In this document: positions 9,402-22,257 of the stretch, piece after piece | Layout of the letters: each line of letters begins with the position of its first letter | How positions within the stretch are numbered: position 1 is the stretch's first letter | Origin: Helicoverpa zea | Taxonomy: Eukaryota > Arthropoda > Insecta > Lepidoptera > Noctuidae | DNA: 64,000 bases | Reading direction: 5' to 3' | Assembly (NCBI RefSeq): GCF_022581195.2 | Contig: NC_061452.1 | Coordinates: 9,617,501 to 9,681,500, forward strand | Position numbers and translations under genes: made by a program | Notes under the pieces: model-generated | Seen by the model: only the letters and a program-made list of their open reading frames with translations | Database searches by the model: none | What the model was told of the DNA's origin: nothing

Positions 9402-11387
9402 TTAGACAAAGAAATGGGTGAACTGCACCAAAGCTACCGTATACGTGGTGAAAACTCCAATGAAACTCATTATCAGCGTCATGTCTAACGTGAACAGTCG
9501 CCATATTGTGTACTTGAAAGGATTTTGTTTTAAATACAGCATGATGTCCTCTATTGCGTTACGAGTGCTGTCTCCTGAAACATTTTAAAACATTAAAAAA
9601 ATTGAATACACATAATAATGGTCTTCATTTTGCTTTAATGTAGGCACTCGCAAAATATTTATCTAATGATATGCACAATTTACAACTATACAAAAATGTT
9701 AATATAATATGATGTCACTATGCAATGAAAAACTCGTCAAAGAAATGTTAATAATCTTCAAACACAGTAAAGTGAATTTAAGGTTTTGAGTTTGCTCATC
9801 ATCATCTCCCGCGCTTTTTCCCAATTTGTTCACCTTCTCAAAATACCATGGATTTAAGGAAGTGGTGTTAAGCCAGGATGTGAAAACCAAACTAAGAAGA
9901 AATTATTATTAAATATTTTTTGGTAAAATAACATAAATTAAATGTACCATGACACACAAGCAGCTGCTTTACGATGCATAGTTTGATTTTGTCTATTTCA
10001 CTGTTCACCATCTCCGCTAGCAGCGCGGGCGATATTATCACTACGAACTTTATTGCGATTTCAATTAAAATAGCACTGTTGTTCTGCAATAAAAAACATT
10101 AATCGCTATGTGTCCTGTAATCTTTCTATTTATTTATACACGTGTTAGTTCAAACGAAAAGAATTGAGTCATATAGATAATAATTTAAAAAAAAAAAACA
10201 GTCAACTTCCTGCTGATACCAACTTCTACAGCAGTAAAAAGCAGTGAAAAGTTTTACATTCAGTGTTTTGTGAAGTCAGTTTATTCAATTTTTTTTTTTT
10301 GTTAATAACTCGGTAAAAAAATAATCATGTCTACTTACGAAATGAAAATAGTTTATGATGAATCCGTACAGTTGATTTAACATCTCAAGATTTAATGAGA
10401 TTAAAGTTATAAATATCTGAAAAAACAGACAAACATATTTAAAAAGAAATGCAGCTGTGGTATCGACTTTTTCAAGTAACTTCTTCTCGTATTTATTAAG
10501 CATTCCTTTCGGTTTCCCTTATAGATTTCTAAGAAAAAATAATGGGTAAAATAGCATATAATAAAGGTGCTCAAAATGCATTTCGTTTCGTTCGTAGGTC
10601 AAAATAAACCTTTTTAACACGTTCTACTTGAACCAGAGAAAACTAGTTTCTATTTCGATCTGATTACACGTGGAACAAACGTATATAAATAATTTAACTA
10701 CTTGCGTACCAGAAGTTTGGAGGCCGAATCTATCTTTCGAGTCGAGTTCAGTAAGTTCTTGTATGCATTTAAAAAGACCTTCAATTTATTCTTCAATAGT
10801 TCTTCTCCTGCTTCCAATCCTCGGATGCTGGATAAATCTTGCTGTACTTGCTTACGGAGTATTATCATCTGGCGCCATATTAACTCAAACATCAAGATTC
10901 TTGGTAAAGCCGAAACGAGCTGTATTAAATCATACGCTAAGTCTAATGATTGCATCGAAATCATATGTATTACATATTTATTTTCAAGCATGTATTTTAA
11001 ATGCGAAAATAATCTTGAACATAATAATAAAATAGTTAAAAACATCGTAATAGGTAATTTAACGTGACGTGACCGTGAATCTTGTGAAATACTCGTATGT
11101 CTCATTTTCCGTACAAACTCGAAGAATTTATCACCGTAAAAACAATAGTCTAAGATAACATTGCAAGCGTAGATCAGAGAAAAAGTCAACATAAAGGTTA
11201 CTTTTATTAGTGGGATTCTTGAAAATACTGTACATAAGATAGAGAACACTGTCATACTGAAAATCAAACAGTAAGCCCTAACTAGCGCATCCACTATTTT
11301 ATTTGAAGAAACTTTTGTATAAAAACCACATAGAAGCCTAGTTGCTATTATGATTCTTATTACTACGCTTGATTCTGCACCAGACAT
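9402..11387 (-). CDS. gustatory receptor, intact four-exon gene
   Basis: Seven-helix insect gustatory receptor, presumably in the membrane of taste neurons; the ligand cannot be told from sequence. Exons: 11387-10710 (226 codons, MSGAESSVVIRIIIATRLLC), 10416-10339 (26 codons), 10083-9948 (45 codons plus 1 nt) and 9574-9402 (57 codons plus TAA). Donors GTACGC, GTAAGT and GTACAT and acceptors TTCAG, TGCAG and TTCAG keep frame, giving 354 residues, at the short end for the family. Hydrophobic segments fall near residues 37-55, 60-78, 113-130 and 140-160, with more in exons 2-4. The C-terminal exon has QNPFKYTIWRLFTLDMTL followed by the diagnostic TYTVALVQF. It is the most diverged member of the array and the only one fully intact in the window. 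The ATG at 11387 is used because upstream sequence has no in-frame ATG. Confidence 0.9.
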
Positions 11388-13444
11388 GGTTTTGAATAAA
11401 TAAGTTGAATTTGAATGGAGAAGTATTGAGAAATACAAGCAATATGAGACTGACGTGAAGTCTTGGTTCTATGCTTAGTAAGAATATTCCGTATTCACAA
11501 AAGTTATTTGATTAATGAGTACCAGAATAAAACGTAAGTACTGGACTCATTCAGGCTCTTTACACGAGCATCAAGTTACAAGCATGTCAAGGATACTACT
11601 TGGATACTACACAACTGCCTGATTAAAACAGAGGAGGTTCCATTTCAGACAAAAATAGACTTTCAATTAAACTACATATCTACTTATGTCCATAAGTATT
11701 GAAATGCATTTTAAAAACTCTCAACAACGTGTGTTATTTTGGAATAAATATTCCTGGAAAGAAAAAGCTATCAATCATTTTATCATTACACAACCATAAT
11801 GTTTGAACAAACTAAATTCGCAAATCGCTGACAAGTCTTGTTTAAGTTAGCAGCAGCTAGAGGGCGCTCGATGCCAACAAACTTCTCTCTGGCAAACTCC
11901 TTATTATTCATTGCAACACCGGCTAACTGATAATAAAACTTGTGAACGGTTAAATTAAACCGCCGACGTTTAATCCACAGGAATGTGTCCGTTAGCTAAC
12001 GCTATCATCAATTTTAAAACTTACCCCGTGGTTAATTCGTGATTCTGTACAAATACCGAGTACATGTTTCTGTATATTTATAAAACCTTCTATTTTAATA
12101 GATGTAACCTACTTTCCAGCATAGGTATGTATCTTGATAAAGGTAAATAAATTAGCAGTTCTATGAAATCATAAAAAAGTTTGTGTATTAATCTTTTCAA
12201 GTAGTGTCAGTCTAATCTCTATAAAATGTTATCACGCGAGACACGGCAAGGACACATACATATTATTATGTACTGATGATTCTTGTACAAATTACAAATG
12301 TACCTACCTAGGCACGTGTATGGTTAATTGAAACACATAACCCAACAGACGTACATAGACATAATTTATTATAATATTTCAGTGAATATGTGAGATTTCA
12401 CGGAAGGGAGGAGGATGACAGATGGACAGCAGGGCAAGCAAGCGACATGTCATTTGAATAATATATCTTCATTTGATGTTACAGACATATATGTAGGTAA
12501 TAATATGTCAGTTTGTGTAGTTAATATACGTGGCTAAGTAGGTGAGAATATTTTAATTAAGTCCCAGTCACTTCATCAACAACGGATAAATTAAGATTAT
12601 GATTCGGATACGATTTACGGATCAAGGTTTTCAGAATGTGCGGAAAGTCGGACCTCGGGACGTTGTTGACGCCACGGATGGACTACTTTCGCAATAAAAC
12701 ACAAAAAAAAACATATTTAGCAACTATTTTTTAACTTCACAACAAAAATGAGTTACCAATTTGGAACATCTCAAAATACTGCATTACAGAAAGAGTTAAA
12801 AGCTTCGCTAAAGCCTTCAAAGATGACACATCTATTCTACAAATAGTTGGCAAAGCAATCCGCTTGTTACTTGGCAAGACCACTAGTTTTGGATTCTAAC
12901 CTTGACCTCCAAAGACCGAGGTCTGGTACTGCGCCTTTTGAAAACAAAAAGCTCTGTATTTAAGAACGAAATCTTTAGAACAATTGCCAACTTTTTAAGT
13001 ACAGTCAGCGACATAAGTACCCGTTAACACTATTGGTTCTCGGAGTTTCATATTTTTGGTCAATTCTCACAAAAGATAGAATCTAAATCAGTCTCAGTCT
13101 TATTATTGTTGAATGCATACAAATAGGAGTTTATCACTTTGATAAAAGGAGTGTCAGTTAAATGAAATTTTTAACTTAAGCCTAATAAAATAAGCAACAG
13201 TCAACTTTATTTTTTTTAATAAGTAAAGTACTAGGTATCATACCGTATTATTTGACTTAACGCCTTGAAAGTGTGCAATAACTTCTCTTTGTATCTGTAC
13301 TTGGCTACTGCGGGTGGCCTTCGTGAACCGCGACCTTAGTCGATGCACCAAACATGAAATTTTAAACATAATATATTGGGACCCTGCATTTTTCAATAAG
13401 TTCATAACATTATTGAAAAACATAAGACCCAATATATTTTGATA
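11388..13444. other. intergenic, no gene seen
   Basis: AT-rich sequence upstream of the first Gr gene. Bases within a few hundred nt of 11387 should contain its promoter, but no motif decides a start site. Runs of stop codons occur in every frame and I see no repeat with clear ends. Confidence 0.5.
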
Positions 13445-14013
13445 CTAGCTGTTGCCCGCAACTTCGTCTGCGTGGGCAATATAGAATAGTCAAAATACTA
13501 CTTATCCCGTAGGTGCATTCTTTCACGTGACAGTATAATTAGGATTAGCACTTAGCAGTCGCATAGATTCATTGATCAAGGTTGTGTTGTGGATGTGACC
13601 ATTTATCTAAACAAAAGAAGTAAAGTTTGTGACGTTGTTCAGCCAATTTGGAAAATTATTACGTATGGTGCGTAAGTAATTTTCACAGGAAACAGCTATA
13701 ATTCCTATATAAAGCATATGTCTACATGCTTTGAGTCTGACAAAGCTGTCATTTGTACATTTTCTGCAGCTGCTGCGACTAATCAGAAGCCAGAAAGTCT
13801 GTCAGTCTTACCATAATATGGATATCGTCTTGTGTAGTTGACTGGATTGTGATAGGTAGTCGCTCCAAGCAAAATATTGGTACTAAAACAGATTCGGTGA
13901 CTGGAAGCCAACACCAACATAGTTGGGGAATAGCTGGATGGATGATAAAATGAGTCATCATCATCAGCAGGCGCATAGGGTAGGATAGTTTCACTTACTC
14001 ATGGTAAGGCTGA

Positions 14014-14104
14014 CCACACATTAGGCGTGCGCGATCCTCGGGCGTGTGAGTAGCGCGGGCGTCGCTCACGCAACGCGCTCGAGGATCGCGCACGCCTAAT
14101 GTGG
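14014..14104. mobile_element. internally deleted GC-rich MITE inside Helitron copy 1
   Basis: The ends are near-perfect inverted repeats (CACATTAGGCGTGCGCGATC on the left, its complement on the right), with only about 30 bases between the arms. The other Helitron copy has the same insertion at the same site but 346 bp long (31672-32017), so this copy has lost most of the interior. Confidence 0.75.
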
Positions 14105-14521
14105 GGGAGGCCTAAGCCGGGACTCCACCGAAATGTTTGCATTAGTTCACGAATAGGCAAAATGTACGTATCTGTGAGAGTCCACTTCATGTGTTCGTAC
14201 TTGAAACCTGTAGTTTTGCCAAGATTTTCAGAATGTACGCTCGCAATTTGTGATTTCTTGGTGGAGCCAGCAAATCAAAAGAAACATAAGTGTTGTATAC
14301 TGTGCGTCACTACCGCACACCGGGAAAATTTCGCTCTTGCGGAGGACGTTTATATACCATATTTTGTGTCACACGTAAACAGGACGACAATAAGTATCCA
14401 CCGAAACACTTTCAAAGATCTGATGAACGAACAAATCAGACCTGACTTGGTCACCTGGGGCCAATCAGAGCTCTATGAAGCGATAATACTCTTTGGCTCC
14501 TACTGTTATTGTGGTTTCTGA
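14099..14521 (+). CDS. Helitron-borne 140-codon open frame, unknown protein
   Basis: I do not recognise this product. The frame opens at an ATG formed by the MITE arm (14099-14101) and runs to TGA at 14519-14521. It is rich in Cys and His (HKCCILC, CVTTAHRENF, GSYCYCGF) and has a WGQSELYEAI segment near the C-terminus. The other Helitron copy keeps the same frame at the same length. By eye the copies differ by roughly as many amino-acid-changing as silent changes (about 8 against 6), which does not suggest selection on the protein. It lies antisense to the Helitron. It may be a captured gene fragment or simply an open frame kept by chance. Confidence 0.3.
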   Translation: MWGRPKPGLHRNVCISSRIGKMYVSVRVHFMCSYLKPVVLPRFSECTLAICDFLVEPANQKKHKCCILCVTTAHRENFALAEDVYIPYFVSHVNRTTISIHRNTFKDLMNEQIRPDLVTWGQSELYEAIILFGSYCYCGF

Positions 14522-16286
14522 AAATTTAATCACCTCATTTAACGATGAATGTAATTCTGATGGTACTATTAAGAACACTTGCTTAGCGCAGAAGCTGACG
14601 TTGGCAGGTCAACTCTTTTGACTTCTCGAATAGGATACCATTGGTTTTTGTGCAATGCACACCTGCAATGCATTCTGGATTAGGACAGGATATAGGTGGA
14701 TAGGATTTGCAACAGAGAACAATTCTGTCTTTGTGATTAAATGACATCAAACGTAGTTTTATATAAGTAAAAGGTGTTTTTTAGGGTTTTTAGACTTGGC
14801 TCGGGTCTTACTGAGACTGTTCGTAATCGTGAACAGTGTATTTGCGATCAGAAGTTGAAAGTAAGCATGTCTCTGGTATGCGGCGCGTAATTTGTACGTT
14901 TTCAGACGCATACAGCATTTTACCTGTGTATGGTATTAAATAGAGAGAGCTCCCATTTCTTATCACTTTGTATCTGGGCTTGTTTTTAAAGCTACAGAAT
15001 CCTACATTACCTTCCTCACGCTTAGCAGCGCTTGCGAGAGATAGATCCTCATTTCTTCTAGGATTAAGTTTACATATTTTGCATCAGAGATAATAATTAA
15101 GGTCTACTTAATACTACTCACTCAAAGTAATTTGTTTTAAGGCCACCACATTAGTGGAAGATAAGCTAAACTATGTTTATGAAAAAATCCTGATATGAAC
15201 TCCATCTGTAACTTTAAATGATAATTAATTGTTCCACTAAAGTCATCATTTTTGACATAATGTTCAAAAAATAATTTAGATGGCACCGTTTTAAATTTGG
15301 CTGAGAACTATTAATTTTCTTTTCATCAAGGTAATAATTATAGTTGGATTTTGATGTGGCACGGCAAACTGACAAACACTATTGAAATGTCTATCGAAAA
15401 ATTACACTACGTGTTAAAATATGGTGAATTACGGAAAATACACAACTCCATCTGTTGAAATAATAATCCTCTATAAAGACTGTATGGTAATATTGTCATT
15501 TACCACCTCGCTCCTTTAACAAATTGATGATGTATTTTATTTACCACAGATGGAGCTACTTTAACCTTGGCTAAACAAAATTTTCATATTTTTTTTTCTT
15601 CCGAAGTTACCTATAAAGGTGTGATTTTCTGTGTAAAGATTAATAATAGGCCGATCAACTAATATAAGTACAACATTCAAATGTACAGTTTTGACAAATA
15701 GATTGCGTGTCGTAATATTTTACATCTTGAATTCACAAAATTAATCATATCTTTTGATAGAGTGAATCGATTTCGATGAAACAAAAACTAAGTAATACCC
15801 CAAGTTACGTAGAATTTTTGTATATAAGCATTGTCTGCATTTAATTTGTAGATTTTACGTGAATCCCGAACAAACAAACAGATAAACAGACAAACAGACA
15901 AACAGACAAACAGACAAACAGACAAAAATGACAAAAATGATGGAAATGGGTTCTGTTAGTTATCCTTTAACATGCTGGCTATTTTTTTCGTCAATTTCTT
16001 CAATGTACAAAAATTACTTTTCTACAGATTTATTATATGTATAGATGGTAGTACGTCAAAAATAAATAATCAGATTTGTTTTTGAATTGCCTTTGGAACA
16101 AAATATAGTTCAAACCGTTTCCTACGAATCGAATCAGACAGAATTCAAGTGAATATCAATATTGGAAGTAGAACGACTGCTATCTGACTGCGACTGCCTA
16201 AACTTTACAATCGAGACTCGCTGATCAATCTGTTTTAGCCACTAGTCTTTTCCAAGTTCCCGAACATTAATACCGATTTAAACCTC

Positions 16287-16530
16287 TACAGATTTCGCTA
16301 AGCATTCCAATACTAAATGCAACTTTATTTTGAGTTATAACAAATTATTTTTTATACGGAGAAGGATTGAAATATCCGTGTGAGAGGAGGCCTGTGCCCA
16401 GCAGTGGGACGATAAAAGGCTGTAACAGAAACAAATATTTTAGAGGGTATGGGCCGGGTTTATTAAAAATAATTTGTTGTAACTCAAAATAAAGTTTGAT
16501 TGAGTATTGGAATGCTTAGCGAAATCTGTA
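16287..16530. mobile_element. foldback MITE with long inverted arms
   Basis: Arms of about 70 bp (16289-16358 and 16459-16528) are inverted copies with a few mismatches. They begin CAGATTTCGCTAAGCATTCC and are flanked on both sides by TA, as for Tc1/mariner-type elements. The centre carries GGCCTGTGCCCAGCAGTGGG, a common moth repeat tail that also occurs inverted at 58323-58390. It encodes nothing. Confidence 0.65.
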
Positions 16531-19500
16531 CAGTATTAATCAAAATATGAATTATTTATTACACTCTTATTTGTTGTTATTGCGGCAACAGAAATACATT
16601 ATCAGTGATCTCATGGTTCATGAGATACAGTCTGTTGACAGGTGGTCGGACGAACATGCGAAATTTCGGACCGTTTTATCCTTTACGTACGGAACCCCAA
16701 AAAGAAAAATATTTATTTACAAAGAAAATGTTTACCTACATTCTAATAGTCTTTGTGTTAAGTCATAAATTACGAGCACAATATAAATGAACTAAAGTTT
16801 AGTAAATAGCTGAACAGTTTAATTATAAATAATGTTGCAATTGCTGCTATTGCACCAACAGAATGTTTATGGCTCTGTTACTTTAAAATTAAATACTGTA
16901 TTAATGCTGTTTTACAAGCATGCATAATTAAAAAAAATACTAAAAACAAGTTTTTAAGTGCAAAAACGCTGTTTTATACAAGATTCCTTGACGGCTACAA
17001 AAGGATAAAAAAAACAAATATGATCTTTTAAGAAAGCTGTTAAGCTTAACATTTTATTTTTATCACATGTGTTTTTTTAATAAGTCCTAAAAATCTATGT
17101 TGAAATAACAGGATTTACAGTAGCGTGTCACATTAGCAAATGTACCTACTACCTATAAGTACTCCTAACATTATAATGTTTACCTTCACGAAGCCACCAC
17201 AACGTCAATCTTGCTTTTTCATTCGTCTTGTTCTAAACTTAGCTTCCAACGTTGTATTCCTCCCAATCCTGAACATAGAAAACTTTACACAAGAAAACTT
17301 CACAAAATTGTTTTAAATAGTTAAACTTCAGGCCAAAGAAACTTATCGGAGTAGCCTGATAATTTTCTGTTAATAATACTTATAGCGGCAATTTCCGGCA
17401 CATGGCGCTTCCATTTTGAGTAGATAATAGGATTTTAATTGAGATGAAGCTTTACAGAATAGAAGGCTATTTCGAAGCCTATAAATTTTTATTCATAACC
17501 ATTATCGCCAGTGCCTGGGGTGCGGATTTTGAACGTCGATATTCATGGTTAAATATCTATTTTAGGTCATTCGGTCGTGTTCACTGCATTTAGTGGACCG
17601 TAAAATATCTTATCGTCCGACAGTATTAGAGTAAATGTATCGAGCGCACCTGATTACTGCATTAACGACTCTATTAAAACTGGCAGGATTTTACTAGCTA
17701 ACTGTTATTTTAATTTTATGTCTATTTTTTTTACTATCACCTGTTTTATGCAGTTGAGACACTTGAAATGTAATAATTAGGTACACCTAGCCTAAAATCG
17801 AAATACTCATTATTTTCATAAGTCAATTAAAACTAAACCACTGCTCGAAATAAACTTCCGAGCAATAGAATTATTCATAAATCCTATCCGTATTCCACGG
17901 TACATAAACCGTCCATGTACCCCACACATATTCCACGCTTACTCCCGTACTAAATATAGTGACGATATCTCATACTGTCCCGTACTACGGTCAACAGCAC
18001 AGGCCGTACCAATGAGCCTTGCTACACACTCCAGGAGCTCGGCGCCAAAACTTTACATCTCCCATCAGTAGCACTAGCGATAAAATTGGAAGATCATAAA
18101 ATGAAAACGTGCGATATTTTAACGAGGAGCTATTAACATGACACTTTTACCGGCTCCCTGACCGCCCCCTGAATTAACGGAGCCTGCATTGGACTGTGCC
18201 AACTGGCCAGTTAACGACTATTTGCCTTTCAGCCATTAAATATATTCATCCGTAGTGTTAAATGGTAATAAACCACTGTTTTGTTTGCGTTGTCATTTTA
18301 TTCTTATTGCCGCGTTTTTGTTGTTTGTCCAATTTTTTGTGTGGGTTCAAGTGTAATATTGTGACACGAATTTATTTTATACCTTTGGCTTGTTTTGTTG
18401 GACAGGATTTCACAATAAACTCTTACTATAACCAATAATCACACAGTCCAAATAATATAAGAAGATAAGATTTCGTTATATCATGAGTGTGTTCGAAATA
18501 GGTACTACATTTCCTACATTACCTACCAAACCAGACCAAAACTATCAGACCAGCCATTTAACTCTCCTATGGTGTACCATACCAATGTTCTCGTTTTTCA
18601 GTACTTCTTTGCTAAATCGTATAGTCGTAAGTATCTCTATTGCGTTATAAGTTCTGACGTACGTGCACGTATGACTGATTACACATGCCGTTATTTTTTT
18701 GATAACCCATTATAAAAGAATAACTTAACCATTTAGTTTAATCCACTTTAATCGTGATTCAGTTCAAAACATTCATATTTATCGAATCCAAAGATTCCGA
18801 AAATGGATTCAGATTGGATTTTGGCAATTCATTGTGCTATGCATTATTCATTCAGTTAGTCCGTTAAATCAGCCGCTTGCGAGACAATAGAGAAACAATA
18901 AACTGGCGTGATTGAAAATACTTCCCAAGCCAGCAGCATTTTAATAAATATCTTTGGTATTCAGACCTTTCGACTTTAGAATTCCGAACTTTCATTAAAT
19001 AGAGTGTTTTCCTAATACCATCCTGTGTAGGAAGTTTATATACTTTTTACGGTGCGGGGAACGGGTTACGAGTCATTATCGTTTAAAAATCAATAACGTA
19101 TCATGTTCGAGGACTGTTTTACCACACAAAGGGGAAAAGGGTTCATTTTCCTCAACCGCGTTAAGGTAGGAGAAAAACTATTTCTTAAAGCTTGAAATCT
19201 TTTCCTTTGGAAACGAGAACAATAAAAATTTTCAGCGCATCGCTTTATTTGATACAAAACAACTGCAAGTAGCATTTATTTTAATTGTGAAAAATAAAGA
19301 GCAACTGTCGCAGATAGCCGCGGTACTATCATTAAACTTTTTACGGCGCAGACCGCTAAAAAGTGCCGTACTTATTCTGGCGACGCCGCAGATAAATTCC
19401 ACGATCGTATCTGGGAAGGCAATTAAGATAAGCGCACACAGTGCTGTCACTGTTGCTCAGTGTACGTTTAGCGGACACACGCTCGATTTATGCCCTCCTG

Positions 19501-22060
19501 CCAGGATAACTGTACACCTACGGTGCATTACGTAACTTACAAACATTACGTCTGCCGAGGCCGTGATAAACACATCACTATGAATGATGACGAACTGCTG
19601 GACCTCGTAAATCTCTTGTCTCCATAATTCTTATTTTAATGCGTAACGGACATTACCTACATAGTGGAAACTATAAGATTTACTACATTTTTATATGGAA
19701 CCGCACTCTACTGTGGCTTGAAATAAGTCTAAAATAAAGCTACTATAACAACGTTCCGTGGATCAGTTTCCATTTTTTAAACTTGGCTCATCGGCAAATT
19801 CCTCGTACAAAGCATTTTTCGCTTCGGGTAAACGTGAGGGGTGGGGGGAAGCAAAATTATTATGTTTTAAAGTTCTAGTAGGTAGCTGTAGAGAAACGGG
19901 CTCACAAATACAGTTTATAGTCTGTTATGCTCCTACATTTCCTTGCACATTAGGCACATGAATAACTGGCTATTTTATACTTATAAAATGTTTGTGCACT
20001 GAGTAATTTACCTACCTACTACATAATTTCAAGGACTTGATATGCCCCAAACTACATATTATTTACACAGTAGTTGTACAGAAGGGATTTCATTACAAGA
20101 AATTCTTCAAAATAATTCGCTACGAACATTGATGAAGTTTTGCAGTTCAATCCCAAACCGCCTCACTCTAGGGGTAGCGCCAAGCTTTTGTTACACAACA
20201 AAGCTAAGTAATATAATATTTGTTTGGTAGTAAGTAATATTGAGTTCACAATGTAAAAGTTTACACAATAGTCGTCGCCACAACATTCAAAACCAAAACT
20301 ATGTTCCGTCTCCCTTGAAATCAGCGTTAATATTGTTATACTTCAGAGACCCCCATCAAGGTGGGGTAAACGTAATAAATTTATGAAGTAAGACTTTCTG
20401 GGGCTTTTGTTAACGAATTATACTTACTGCGTAGTCAGTCTTTGTTAGCCAGACCTTTTATACACTCAAAACTCGCTTCTTAACCTCAAAAAAAGTCAGT
20501 AAGATAATGATGAATGAGCCTCCATTCTACAAAATTTCTTTCTTATGGTAATATAAGAATGATAAATAACATATCCCTCACAGTACATGTTTTCTATTTT
20601 TCTTCACATTGATCTCTTTTTAATGCATCGACGAATATGAAAACTATTAAGGACGTAAATTATCCGCGAGTAATGTGATGGCTGCTGAAAGTTTGTAATC
20701 GCTGGATGTAATCTCTTACGGGCCAATAACTTTCTGTAATACGAGTATTAAGTATATGGCCGTGTAACATGCTTATATTTTCATAGAGCTCTTCTTAAAG
20801 GAATTCAATTTATTTTTATTTATTCTTGCATAGGTCTTCGGGTCGACTGATCAAAGGTGAGTCCATATTTGAAATTAGTTTATCTTGGGTGATCATGAAA
20901 TTCTTGTATTCTGTTGCATTCGAATATATTGTGGGAAATCAATAATCAATATGTGATCAAAAAATATAGATAATCGTGAAATTCTATTTGCATGCTAAAC
21001 TTATATCATTAATTAAGCTAATGTCGTATCAAATATCAGTTTGATTAGCAGATAAGTTAATAACGTTAATAGGGAGCACTGATAGGGACTGCCCATGCGC
21101 AATCAAATGCTGAAATAGATAAACCTACAACTTACTCTAATTAACTAAAGTAAACGCAGCCATGTGAAATCTCTAAAGACGAGTGACATTATGAAGTAGT
21201 AATACAAGCACGTTATAAAATGATAAGTAAAAATATTTAGTACCCAAGCTCACATTTCCAATTTGCAACTTTTTAAGCATTAGAATAAGGTTTAAAGCTG
21301 TCTGAGTTTTTTTCTGTTAATAATAGCAATTATCGTGGAGTAACGCAGAATGAGAGGTGGCGTGTTAATGTACTGTGTACACGCAAACCACGGGTGCTTG
21401 GCCGCTCGAAACGATGAAAAAAAGGAATCTAATTAAAAATGTAATCACGTTTGCTACAGGGGTACAGACTTAAAAAGTTGGGGTTGCTCCATGAACGAAA
21501 CTGAATTGTAAATCGAGCATTTTAAATTCATGTCTTGAACAGGGGAATCGGTTCAATCTGCTCTGGAAATGAACGAGTTATCTCTCAAGGGCATCGCGTC
21601 AGGCTGCCAACACGAAATCACTTACAGCGCTTTGTTCATACCGCAGGCGAGTGGAGCGTCTCGCGGAGCGCCTGTCAAACAATGATACGCCAACAGTATC
21701 ACAAGGCGACACTTTACATGCTAATGAAATCGCATTACACCCGATCCCCTTTACAACGCGCTAATATTATGTACATACGTGGAATGTATGGCTCTTACAT
21801 ATAGAACGTGATTTCGGATTCATAAAGCAAATTCCAGAGTAGATGCGCTGCTAATAATTGATCCTGGTGATGTGCACAACGTCCGCAGTAACATCAAAAT
21901 GACATCAAAAAGCTGTGCTTAGCTTAAACATTTTTCGATTTTGCTCATCAAAAAAATAAGTACTCTATTGTACCCATACTCTATCCCCTATGTTGGGGAG
22001 TCACCAAGGTAACTCGAGTAAAAATTCGATTCTTAGTGCCTAGTGTCGAATTTCGCAAAT
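16531..22060. other. long non-coding stretch
   Basis: No gene recognised. Short frames at 16547, 19287, 19758 and 20042 lack splice logic, known motifs or sensible starts. The segment 18140-18260 is more GC-rich and repeat-free (CCCCCTGAATTAACGGAGCC) and resembles a conserved regulatory block more than decayed repeat; this is inference only. Confidence 0.45.
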
Positions 22061-22257
22061 CTATACTAATATATAAAGCTGAAGAGTTTGTTTGTTTGTT
22101 TGTTTGAACGCGCTAATCTCAGGAACTACTGGTCCGATTTGAAAATTTCTTTCAGTGTTAGATAGCCCATTTATCGAGGAAGGCTATAGGCTACTTTTTA
22201 TCCCGGTACGGGAAGTAGTTCCCACGGGATGCGGGTGAAACCGCTGGCAGAAGCTAG
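22061..22257 (+). mobile_element. Lep1-like short Helitron
   Basis: The element starts TCTATACTAATATATAAAGC after an A, carries a GTTTGTTTG run, and ends GGCAGAAGCTAG before a T. A GC-rich pairing segment (CCCACGGGATGCGGG) lies shortly before the end. It is 197 bp, the form expected of the small Lep1-type Helitrons common in Lepidoptera. The family name is from memory; the termini are seen directly. Confidence 0.8.

Larger units (their letters stand above)
13445..16045 (-). mobile_element. Helitron copy 1 of an inverted pair
   Basis: Read on the minus strand it starts TCTATACATATAATAAATC (16045, preceded by A) and ends with GCGGGCAACAGCTAG (13445, followed by T). A CCC(A)CGCA/TGCGGG hairpin lies just before the end. 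It is 2601 bp with no Rep/helicase frame, so it is non-autonomous. It matches 29769-32642 along its whole length in the opposite orientation. It contains an ACAAACAG microsatellite (15873-15925), a shortened GC-rich MITE (14014-14104), a SINE-like fragment (13779-13960) and a 140-codon frame on the opposite strand (14099-14521). Confidence 0.8.
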
